Assembly: GCF_006385875.1 (NCBI RefSeq)
Contig: NZ_VFSU01000021.1
Span: forward strand, 102,249-166,248
Direction: 5' to 3'
Source: Sandaracinobacter neustonicus
Lineage (GTDB): Bacteria > Pseudomonadota > Alphaproteobacteria > Sphingomonadales > Sphingomonadaceae
DNA: 64,000 bases
Below the pieces are notes generated by a model. That model was not told the origin of the DNA and searched no databases. It worked only from the letters and a program-made list of their open reading frames with translations. How positions within the stretch are numbered: position 1 is the stretch's first letter; each line of letters begins with the position of its first letter. Of the stretch, positions 52,411-59,833 are shown in pieces. The translations under genes and the position numbers were made by a program.

Positions 52411-53358
52411 ATGACCGCGCCCAGCCCGCCAACAGCCGACGAGAACCGCCGCCGGCTTCTGCAATCCCTGCTCGTGGCCCCGGCCGCCGCGCTCGCACCG
52501 GGCAGCGCTGCCCGCGCCGCCGCCACACCGGATGCAAACCATCTTGCGGCCACGCTGGGGCTGATCTCCTCCAACGTCTGCTCGGTGATGCCCGCCACCA
52601 CCGAAGGGCCCTATTATCTGGACCCGAAGCTGGTGCGCCGCGACATCAGCGAAGGCCGCCCCGGAATTCCGCTGCGCCTGCAATTGCAAGTGGTAACGGC
52701 CGATTGCCGCCCGCTTTCCGGCGCGCGGGTGGATATCTGGCATTGCGATGCGCAGGGGGATTATTCCGGCTTCGCAGGGCAAGGATCAGACGCCGTCTCC
52801 GATACTGCCGGGCAGACCTTCCTGCGCGGCACCCAGCCCACAGACGCCAATGGCATCGCCAGCTTCGAAACCATCTATCCCGGCTGGTATCGCGGCCGCA
52901 CCACCCACATCCATTACAAAATCTTCCTGAACGACCGCACTGTTCTCACCAGCCAGATCTTCTTCCCCGACGCGCTGAGCGAACATATCTTCGAAAAAGC
53001 CCCCGCCTACCGCCGCAGCGGCCAGCGTGACACGCTGAACAGTATCGACGGTATCGCGGCCGAAGCCGGCGAAGGCGCCTATGCCGCCATCCGCGAACAG
53101 AAAGACCGCTATATCGCGGCGCTGGTCGTCGGCATCGACCCCGCCGCCCGCTGGACAGAAGGCGGCCCCGGCGGACGCGGGCCGGACGGCATGAGGCCGG
53201 GAGGCCCTCCGCCGGGCGGGCTAAAGGGCCGCCCGCCGGGGCCGCCGCCGGGGATGCGCGACGGACGGCCAGACGGCCCGCCCCCCGGCGGGCCGGGCGG
53301 ACCTATGGGGCAGCGGACGGAAACGACGCCGATCTTTCCGGGCAGCGGCGGGGGGTGA
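52411..53358 (+). CDS. Intradiol ring-cleavage dioxygenase-family protein, exported
   Basis: A 315-residue protein. The N-terminus has RR (NRRRLLQSLLVAPAAALAPG) and an Ala-rich signal segment, resembling a Tat-type signal. The dioxygenase domain has the four Fe ligands expected: Tyr in TTEGPYYLDP, Tyr in ETIYPGWYRGR, and two His in TTHIHYKIFLN. DIWHCDAQGDYSGF is also typical. The C-terminal ~70 residues are a Gly/Pro-rich, low-complexity tail (PDGMRPGGPPPGGLKGRPPG), unusual for the family. The substrate is not known; it is one of the exported relatives of protocatechuate dioxygenase beta chains. Confidence 0.85.
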   Translation: MTAPSPPTADENRRRLLQSLLVAPAAALAPGSAARAAATPDANHLAATLGLISSNVCSVMPATTEGPYYLDPKLVRRDISEGRPGIPLRLQLQVVTADCRPLSGARVDIWHCDAQGDYSGFAGQGSDAVSDTAGQTFLRGTQPTDANGIASFETIYPGWYRGRTTHIHYKIFLNDRTVLTSQIFFPDALSEHIFEKAPAYRRSGQRDTLNSIDGIAAEAGEGAYAAIREQKDRYIAALVVGIDPAARWTEGGPGGRGPDGMRPGGPPPGGLKGRPPGPPPGMRDGRPDGPPPGGPGGPMGQRTETTPIFPGSGGG

Positions 53359-53394
53359 TCCTGAAGGGCGGGGGCGGTTGTTTGTGCGCCGTGC

Positions 53395-53828
53395 GGCCAA
53401 GGGCTTTGCCCTTGGAACCCGGACTCAGGTTTTCGCCTCCGGCGGGCAGGGAAATGATTTCCCTGCACCCTCTGACTTTGCGTTGTGCTGAAACTCCCAC
53501 CTCGTGTGAGTGATCAGATTCGATTGCCTGCGGCGCACCGGAGCGCTCCCCCCCTGTAAGGGGGAGAGATGGAGAGGGGGGTGTCACCGCTTGGCCTGAT
53601 CCACAGCCTCCCCACCCCCACAACCGTCACCCCGGATCAAGTCCGGGTTGACGCGTGGAGAGGTGGGCAGGGCGCGCCCCAAAGCGCCGCAGGCAATCAA
53701 ACCCCAACCTCACGCGCAGCGGATGGCCCCAACCCCTCCCCTAAAGGAGGAGGGGCTAAAAAAATGTCGGGGGTGCAGGGGCGTCACGCCCCTGCCGGGT
53801 CCCGGGCAGAGCCCGGGCCGCCGGAGGC
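53395..53828 (-). repeat. Modular fold-back intergenic repeat, copy R8 (inverted: F-E-C-A-B)
   Basis: A nearly complete copy in reverse orientation: F (GGCAGGGAAATGATTTCCCT), E (GATTCGATTGCCTGCGGCGC, CTCCCCCCCTGTAAGGGGGA), C (CCCCGGATCAAGTCCGGG), A (CCCCAACCCCTCCCCTAAAG, GAGGAGGGG) and B (GGTGCAGGGGCGTCACGCCC, then CCCGGGCAGAGCCCGGGCC and GCCGGAGGC). Module D is missing. It is between the convergent dioxygenase and LysR genes. Confidence 0.88.
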
Positions 53829-53846
53829 AAAACCACCGCCCCACGC

Positions 53847-54749
53847 TCACCCAACCTCATCCGCCAGCCATGCACGGAACCGCTCCAGCGCCGGGTTCGC
53901 GGCTCCACCGCGCGGGTGGACCAGCCAATAGGCCTCGTCGGTGGAGAGCGGGATGTGGAGAGGGCAGACCAGCGTTCCGGCGGCCAGTTCGGGTTCGATG
54001 AGGAAGCTGGGGATCAGCGCCGCTCCACTGCCCGCGGCTGCGGCCTGCGCCAGCATCAGGAAATGTTCGAACACGGGGCCGGGCGACACGGGCGGGGCGT
54101 CGACCCCCGCGTGGGCGAGCCAGCGGTCCCAGGCGCTGCGGCGGCTGCTCTGGAACAGCAGGGGGGTGTTCAGGAAATCCTCCGGTACGTGGATGGGGTG
54201 GGTTTGCAGCCAGCCCGGCGCGCAGACGGGCAGGGCCTGTTCGCGGAACAGGAAATCATGCGTGGCGTCTGGCCAGTCCGGCAGGCCGAAGTGGATGGCG
54301 GCGTCGAAGCCTTCGGTGGAGAGATCGAAGGGGATGGAACGGGCGGCGAAGTTGACGACGAGATCGGGGTGGCGGGCGCTGAGGCGGGGCAGGCGCGGGG
54401 CGAGCCAGCGCATGCCGAAGCTGGGCAGGGTGGCGATGTTGAGTTCGTTGGCCGGGCGGCGGCTGGCGAGGCGGGCGGTGGCGCGGCGGATACGGTCCAG
54501 CGCGGGGGCGATCTCGTCGGCGTAGCTCTGGCCGTCTGCGTTCAGGCTGATGCGGCGTCCGGCGCGATCGAACAGCGGGCGCTGCAGCGCATCCTCCAGC
54601 AGGGCGATCTGGCGGCTGACGGCACTTTGCGTGAGACCCACTTCCGCGCCTGCGGCGGAAAAGCTGCCCAGCCGGGCGGCGGCGGCGAAGCTGTTCAGCA
54701 CGCCCATGGGCGGCAGGAAGCGGCGCGCGCCCTCAGTCCTGTTTGTCAT
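53847..54749 (-). CDS. LysR-family transcription regulator
   Basis: A 300-residue regulator. Winged helix at the N-terminus: LNSFAAAARLGSFSAAGAEV and LTQSAVSRQIALLEDALQRP. The effector domain contains ELNIATLPSFGMRWLAPRLP and EGFDAAIHFGLPDWP, typical of the GcvA-like subgroup. It is divergent from the DUF1338 gene with only 49 bases between starts, so it probably controls that gene and itself. The start at 54749 is chosen for the conserved helix-turn-helix distance. Inducer unknown. Confidence 0.93.
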   Translation of the reverse strand: MTNRTEGARRFLPPMGVLNSFAAAARLGSFSAAGAEVGLTQSAVSRQIALLEDALQRPLFDRAGRRISLNADGQSYADEIAPALDRIRRATARLASRRPANELNIATLPSFGMRWLAPRLPRLSARHPDLVVNFAARSIPFDLSTEGFDAAIHFGLPDWPDATHDFLFREQALPVCAPGWLQTHPIHVPEDFLNTPLLFQSSRRSAWDRWLAHAGVDAPPVSPGPVFEHFLMLAQAAAAGSGAALIPSFLIEPELAAGTLVCPLHIPLSTDEAYWLVHPRGGAANPALERFRAWLADEVG

Positions 54750-54798
54750 AAGCGTATGAGCCTTTCCGATTTGTATCCGCACAAAGAAGGGCGCACGA

Positions 54799-55842
54799 TT
54801 GCCCTTGATTGGCAAGATGGAGACTTTCATGCGCAGCATGAATGAAGGCATGGTGGAACATCTGGTGCGCTCGGTGTTGGGCGACACGGCTGCGTTGACA
54901 GCGCTAGACGTGCATGCGGACCTGCTGGCGGAGGCCGATGGCCCGGTCTCCCGCGCGGCCTTCGCCATGGCGCTGGCGGTTCTGCTGTCCGACGATCTGC
55001 TGAAGCGGGTGCCGAGCGGGGCGGACTATGCCCGGCGCGAAGCGGCTTCGGGGCGGCGCATCCTTTTCGATCATGGCGCGCTGCGCACGATATTGTTTGC
55101 CGATGGGGCAACCGGCGCGCTGCCCGCCGGGCAGCTGGCCTTCGCCCGCATTCTGGAACCGCTGGGCTATCAGAAGGCCAACACTTACCCGCTGCCCCGT
55201 CTGAAGATGACGGGCCACGCCTATGCCCATTCCGATCTGCCCGAGGCGATCCCGCAATATTTCGTGAGCGAACTGCATGTGGACCGCTTCGATGCGGATT
55301 TCGCCGAAGCCGCGGCCCGCGTGTTCGGCAGCTCGCGCGATCCGCTGGGGCAGACGGAGCAGGCGCTGCTCTCCGCCATGGCGCAGGCGGGCGAGGCGCC
55401 GCTGGAACTGGCGCTGGCAGCGCTGCCAGGCATTGCGGCAGCGTTCGCGCGCCAGCATGGGCCGGTGGCGCTCGGCGACTATGAAATCCTGCTGGCGCAA
55501 TCGGCCGAGGCGGGCTGGATCGCCACCGAGGGCAACAGCTTCAACCATGTGACCGATCGCGTGGCGCATGTGGAATCGCTGGCCGATTCGCTGCGCGCGG
55601 AAGGCTTCCCCATCAAGGATCGGGTGGAAGTCGCGCGCGAGGGCCGGGTGCGGCAGACGGCGCTGAAGGCCGATAGGGTGGAGCGAAGCTTCACCACGGC
55701 GGAGGGTGAGATTTCGCGACGAGTCCCCGGCTCTTTCTATGAATTCATCAGCCGGGAGATTGACCCGGCGACCGGCTGCATCGATCTGTCGTTTGACAGC
55801 AGCAATGCGACTGGCATTTTCGCGATGACGCGGGCGGCCTGA
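54799..55842 (+). CDS. DUF1338 protein, 2-oxoadipate dioxygenase/decarboxylase-like (HglS)
   Basis: A 347-residue protein of the DUF1338/YdcJ family. Characterised members (HglS) are Fe(II) enzymes turning 2-oxoadipate into 2-hydroxyglutarate in lysine breakdown. Candidate metal ligands: His in RRILFDHGALRT (about residue 92), His in NSFNHVTDRV and a Glu in PGSFYEFISREI. Segments LGYQKANTYPLPRLKMTGHA and YFVSELHVDRFDADFAEAAA are family-typical. The next gene (aminotransferase) is 29 bases downstream. Starts at 54799 or 54817 are possible. Function by family; not proven here. Confidence 0.82.
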   Translation: MPLIGKMETFMRSMNEGMVEHLVRSVLGDTAALTALDVHADLLAEADGPVSRAAFAMALAVLLSDDLLKRVPSGADYARREAASGRRILFDHGALRTILFADGATGALPAGQLAFARILEPLGYQKANTYPLPRLKMTGHAYAHSDLPEAIPQYFVSELHVDRFDADFAEAAARVFGSSRDPLGQTEQALLSAMAQAGEAPLELALAALPGIAAAFARQHGPVALGDYEILLAQSAEAGWIATEGNSFNHVTDRVAHVESLADSLRAEGFPIKDRVEVAREGRVRQTALKADRVERSFTTAEGEISRRVPGSFYEFISREIDPATGCIDLSFDSSNATGIFAMTRAA

Positions 55843-55871
55843 GCGCCCCCGCCGCAGGAAAGGAATTGGGA

Positions 55872-57068
55872 ATGACCGACGCACTTCTGGGCGTCTACAA
55901 CCGGGCACCGCTGACGGTGTCGCATGGGCAGGGTTCGTGGCTGTTCGATGTGGACGGCCGCCGCTACCTCGATTGCGTGGCCGGAATCGCGACCGACGCG
56001 CTGGGCCATGCCAACCCCGTGCTGGTGAAGGCGCTGGCCGAACAGGCGGCGAAGCTGTGGCATGTCTCCAACATCTTCCGCATTCCGGGGCAGGAAGCGC
56101 TGGCCGAACGGCTGACGGGCGCGAGCTTCGCCGATGTGGTGTTCTTCGGCAACTCCGGTTCCGAAGCGGTGGAAGGCGCGCTGAAAACAGCGCGGCGCTA
56201 TCATTTCGCGAACGGCCAGCCGGAGCGGATCGACGTGATCGGCTTTGCCGGATCGTTCCACGGCCGCACCTATGCCGCCATCAACGCGGCCGGGAACCCC
56301 AGCTATGTGGAGGGCTTCGGCCCGCGCCTGCCCGGCTATGTGCAGCTGACCATCGACGATGAAGCGGGAATCGCCGAAGCCATCGCCCGTCCCACCACCG
56401 CCGCGCTGATCGTGGAGCCGGTGCAGGGCGAAGGCGGCGCGCGGGCGCTGACCGGCGAATGGCTGAAGCGCGTGCGCGACCTGTGTACGCAGCATGGCGT
56501 GCTGCTGATCTATGACGAGGTGCAGTCCGGCATGGGCCGCACCGGCAAGCTGTTCGCGCACCAGTGGTTCGAAGGCGTGGAGCCGGACATCATGGCCATC
56601 GCCAAGGCGCTGGGCGGCGGTTTCCCCATCGGCGCGTTCCTTGCCACCCGCGAAGCCGCCAAGGGCATGGTCGCGGGCGTGCACGGCTCCACCTTTGGCG
56701 GCAACCCGCTGGCGATGGCGGTGGGCATCGCCGCCTTCGACGAAATCGCCAAGCTGGAAACGCTGAGCCATGTGCAGGCGATTGCCGCGCTGCTGAAAAG
56801 CGAATTGCAGGCGCTGGCCGCCCGCAACCCGGATATCGTCAGCGAAATTCGCGGCAAGGGCCTGCTGATCGGGCTGAAGCTGATCCCCAACAATCGGGAT
56901 TTCATGGCGCTGGCCCGCGATCATGACCTGCTGGTGGCAGGCGGCGGCGAGAATTGCGTGCGGCTGCTGCCGTCGCTGCTGCTGTCTGAAGCGGAAGCGC
57001 TGGAAGCGGTGAAGCGGCTGGAACTGGCCTGCGGCACCGCGCGGGAGCGACTGGCGAAAGCGGCCTGA
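55872..57068 (+). CDS. argD: Class III aminotransferase (ArgD-like)
   Basis: A 398-residue PLP enzyme of the acetylornithine / ornithine aminotransferase group. NSGSEAVEGALKTAR (substrate and PLP phosphate), FAGSFHGRTYAAINA, LIYDEVQSGMGRTGKLFAHQ and the PLP Lys in DIMAIAKALGGGFPIGA, plus HGSTFGGNPLAMAVG, are visible. AGGA precedes ATG at 55872. It may be the missing ArgD of arginine synthesis (argF is at 11.2 kb without an argD), or a 2-aminoadipate aminotransferase working with the HglS-like gene. The symbol reflects the sequence family only. Confidence 0.8.
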   Translation: MTDALLGVYNRAPLTVSHGQGSWLFDVDGRRYLDCVAGIATDALGHANPVLVKALAEQAAKLWHVSNIFRIPGQEALAERLTGASFADVVFFGNSGSEAVEGALKTARRYHFANGQPERIDVIGFAGSFHGRTYAAINAAGNPSYVEGFGPRLPGYVQLTIDDEAGIAEAIARPTTAALIVEPVQGEGGARALTGEWLKRVRDLCTQHGVLLIYDEVQSGMGRTGKLFAHQWFEGVEPDIMAIAKALGGGFPIGAFLATREAAKGMVAGVHGSTFGGNPLAMAVGIAAFDEIAKLETLSHVQAIAALLKSELQALAARNPDIVSEIRGKGLLIGLKLIPNNRDFMALARDHDLLVAGGGENCVRLLPSLLLSEAEALEAVKRLELACGTARERLAKAA

Positions 57069-57128
57069 GCGCAGGCGGGGCAGAGTTTCACTTGCCCCGC
57101 CAGCCAGCCGCGTTATCGGCATCGGGGT

Positions 57129-57923
57129 ATGAGCGCTGGCCCGATCCTGTTTCTTGATTCCGGTGTGGGGGGCCTCTCCGTCCTCCGCGCCGTGACCGCG
57201 AAGCTGCCGGACGCGCCCATCGTCTATTGCGCGGATTCGGCGGGCTATCCCTATGGCACCAAAGGCGAGGCGGAAGTCTCCGCCCGGGTGGCCGGGCTGC
57301 TGGGGCGGCTGGCCGAACGGCTGGATCCCGCGCTGATCGTGATCGCCTGCAACACCGCCTCCACCATCGCGCTGGGCTATGTGCGCCCCGTGCTGGACGT
57401 GGGGGTGGTGGGCACGGTGCCCGCCATCAAGCCCGCCGCCGAGCAGACCGCCACGCGGGTGATCGGCGTGTTGGGGACGGACGCCACCGTGCGCCAGCCC
57501 TATGTCGCGGATCTCTCCGCCCGGTTCGCGGGCGATTGCACCGTGCTGAAACATGGCTCCGCCGCGCTGGTGGCCGCGGCCGAGGCGAAGCTGCGCGGTG
57601 AAGCCGTGGACCCGGCCGTCTATCGCGGCGCGCTGGACGGCCTGCTGAACCAGCCCGGCGGCGAGCGGATGGACATGGTGGTGCTGGCCTGCACCCACTT
57701 CCCGCTGGTGGAGGCGGAGCTGGCCGCCGTTGCTCCGCGACCGTTGCGCTTCGTGCACGGCGCAGACGGAATCGCCCGGCGCTGCGCGCATCTGTTGCGC
57801 GAGACGGCGTGGGAGGGGCCGAAGCCCGAAGGCCGTGCGATCTTCACCGGCGGAATTGAAGGGGTTGCGCCGCTGGCACCCGCGCTTCAGGGCTTCGGCC
57901 TCACACGGATCGAGGGGCTTTGA
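57129..57923 (+). CDS. murI: Glutamate racemase
   Basis: A 264-residue cofactor-independent racemase making D-Glu for peptidoglycan. Catalytic Cys pair: VIACNTASTIALGYV and VVLACTHFPLVEAEL. The start ILFLDSGVGGLSVLRAV carries the acid/base Asp-Ser, and GYPYGTKGE is typical. Its TGA shares one base with the next ATG (TGATG), so the following thioesterase gene is probably coupled to it. Confidence 0.96.
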   Translation: MSAGPILFLDSGVGGLSVLRAVTAKLPDAPIVYCADSAGYPYGTKGEAEVSARVAGLLGRLAERLDPALIVIACNTASTIALGYVRPVLDVGVVGTVPAIKPAAEQTATRVIGVLGTDATVRQPYVADLSARFAGDCTVLKHGSAALVAAAEAKLRGEAVDPAVYRGALDGLLNQPGGERMDMVVLACTHFPLVEAELAAVAPRPLRFVHGADGIARRCAHLLRETAWEGPKPEGRAIFTGGIEGVAPLAPALQGFGLTRIEGL

Positions 57924-58390
57924 TGGCGGACGACACGCAATTGCTGGAGCGGATGCGGGCGAAGAAGGCTCCCACCACGGCGCTGCTGGGGATGGAACTG
58001 GAAGCGGTGGATCAGGCCGCGGGCACCACCCGTTACCGCATGTTGGCCACGCCGCAATTCTGCAACCCGATGGGCAATCTGCAAGGCGGCATCATCACCA
58101 CCGCGCTGGATGACGCCGCGGCCACCGCCGTGATCGTGAAGGCCGGGCGGCGCGTGGGCGTGCCCACGATCGAGTTCAAGGTGAGCTTCTTCGGCCCCGC
58201 ACGGCTGGGCGGCACCTATTTCTTCTCTGGCCGGGTGCTGAAGCTGGGGCGCACCATCAGCTTCGCCGAAGCCGATATGACAGACGAAACCGGCAAACTG
58301 CTGGCGCGGCTGACGACCAGTTGCGTGATCATGGAGTTGGAAGGGCCGGGGCTGTTCGCCGGGGCCGATGGAAAGATGGAGCCGCAATGA
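57923..58390 (+). CDS. PaaI-type hotdog thioesterase
   Basis: A 155-residue hotdog-fold acyl-CoA thioesterase. The landmark is FCNPMGNLQGGIITTALDDA (Asn, Gly-Gly and Asp of the PaaI active site), with PTIEFKVSFFGPARLG following. It is likely a tetramer or dimer, substrate unknown. Its start shares a base with the murI stop and its stop overlaps the next gene by four bases (ATGA), so these genes form a run. Confidence 0.88.
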   Translation: MADDTQLLERMRAKKAPTTALLGMELEAVDQAAGTTRYRMLATPQFCNPMGNLQGGIITTALDDAAATAVIVKAGRRVGVPTIEFKVSFFGPARLGGTYFFSGRVLKLGRTISFAEADMTDETGKLLARLTTSCVIMELEGPGLFAGADGKMEPQ

Positions 58391-59412
58391 CCGACGATAT
58401 CCTGTTCGCAAAGCAGGGCCGGATCGGCCTGATCACCCTGAACCGGCCGCAGGCGCTGAACGCGCTGACCCGCGCCATGTGCGTGGCGCTGCACCGGCAG
58501 CTGATGGACTGGGCCATCGACGATGATGTGCAGGCCGTGGTGATCGAAGGCGCGGGCGGTAAGGCCTTCTGCGCGGGCGGCGACGTGGTGGCCATGCACC
58601 GCGACGGGCAGGCCGGCTCGCCGGATTTCGAAGGCTTCTTCCACGACGAATATCGCATGAATCAGGCCATCGCCCACTATCCCAAGCCCTATATCGCCCT
58701 GATCGACGGCATCAGCATGGGCGGCGGCGTGGGCATTTCCGTGCACGCCCCCTATCGCGTGGCAACCGAAAAAACCCTGTTCGCCATGCCCGAAACCGGC
58801 ATCGGCCTGATCCCGGATGTGGGCGGCACCCACGCCCTTCCCCGCTTCCCCGGCGAATTCGGCACATGGGCGGGGCTGACCGGTGCGCGGGTGAAGGGCG
58901 GCGATTGCGTCGCCATCGGCTATTGCACCCATTATACGCCGTCCGCCGAAATTTCGGTGCTGAAGGAACGGCTCGCGATCAGCCACGAACCCTTCGCAGA
59001 CGTGCTGGGCACGTTCCACACCGATCCCGGCCACCTCACCTTGCCCGCGTTGCGGGACGGCATCGATTATCTGTTCAGCCAGAACCAGGTGGAAGATATC
59101 CTCTCCCTGCTGGACGAAGGCGACGACTGGGCGATGGAGCAGGCCGCGATCATCCGCCGCATGAGCCCCACCTCGCTGAAACTCACGCTCTACGGCCTGC
59201 GCGCAGGCGAAGGCGCCAGCATCGAACAGGCGCTAAAGCTGGAGTATCGCATGGTCAACGCGATCAAGCAGGGCTACGACTTCTACGAAGGCGTTCGCGC
59301 GCAACTGATCGACAAGGACCGCAGCCCGAAATGGTCCCCCGCGAGGCTGGAGGACGTGGATATCGCGCCCTATCTGGTGGAACCGGCGGGCGGGGATCTG
59401 CGCTTCGATTGA
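58387..59412 (+). CDS. 3-hydroxyisobutyryl-CoA hydrolase-like crotonase-family protein
   Basis: A 341-residue enoyl-CoA hydratase/isomerase superfamily protein. The long form and C-terminal extension fit HIBCH of valine breakdown. Motifs: LNRPQALNALTRAMC, AFCAGGDVVAMH (CoA-oxyanion hole), GISMGGGVGISVH, FAMPETGIGLIPDVGGTHAL (catalytic Glu) and the C-terminal LEYRMVNAIKQGYDFYEGVR. Other genes of valine breakdown are not in the window. ATGA overlap with the thioesterase gene. Confidence 0.9.
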   Translation: MTDDILFAKQGRIGLITLNRPQALNALTRAMCVALHRQLMDWAIDDDVQAVVIEGAGGKAFCAGGDVVAMHRDGQAGSPDFEGFFHDEYRMNQAIAHYPKPYIALIDGISMGGGVGISVHAPYRVATEKTLFAMPETGIGLIPDVGGTHALPRFPGEFGTWAGLTGARVKGGDCVAIGYCTHYTPSAEISVLKERLAISHEPFADVLGTFHTDPGHLTLPALRDGIDYLFSQNQVEDILSLLDEGDDWAMEQAAIIRRMSPTSLKLTLYGLRAGEGASIEQALKLEYRMVNAIKQGYDFYEGVRAQLIDKDRSPKWSPARLEDVDIAPYLVEPAGGDLRFD

Positions 59413-59428
59413 GGGTGACGGGGGTTTT

Positions 59429-59804
59429 GAAGGGGCTCTGCCCCTTCACCCCGGCAGGGGCGTGACGCCCCTGCACCCCCGACGTTTTTTAAGCCCCTCC
59501 TCCTTTAGGGGAGGGGTTGGGGTGGGGGCTCGACACTTGGCGCGACGTTCGAGTTTATAGCCTGCGGCTCTCCAGTTCGGCGTGTTGTGATGTCAGCGGA
59601 TCAGGCCCGGCGTTGACACCCCCTCTCCATCTCTCCCCCTTGGCACGGGGGAGAGCGCTCCGTAGCGCCGCAGGCAATCGAATCTGATCACACCCGCGAC
59701 GCTGAAGTTGAGGTGCGACGCCAATTTTGAGGGTGCAGGGAAATCATTTCCCTGCCCGCCGGAGGCGAAAACCATAACCGGGTTCCAAGCGCAGACCCCT
59801 TGGC
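59429..59804 (+). repeat. Modular fold-back intergenic repeat, copy R9 (B-A-E-F)
   Basis: B (GAAGGGGCTCTGCCCCTTCA, GGCAGGGGCGTGACGCCCCT), A (CCCCTCCTCCTTTAGGGGAG), E (CTCCATCTCTCCCCCTTGGC, CGCCGCAGGCAATCGAATC) and F (GTGCAGGGAAATCATTTCCC, then GGGTTCCAAGCGCAGACCCC) are present. C and D are missing, as in R3. It lies between the convergent HIBCH-like and dehydratase genes. Confidence 0.87.
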
Positions 59805-59833
59805 CACGCTGCGCGCAAACCAACGCCCCCCAA

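Noticed and set aside
54830..54856. GGTGGAACAT resembling a parS half site near 54850
   Set aside because: It is only one half of the palindrome and lies inside the coding region of the DUF1338 gene.
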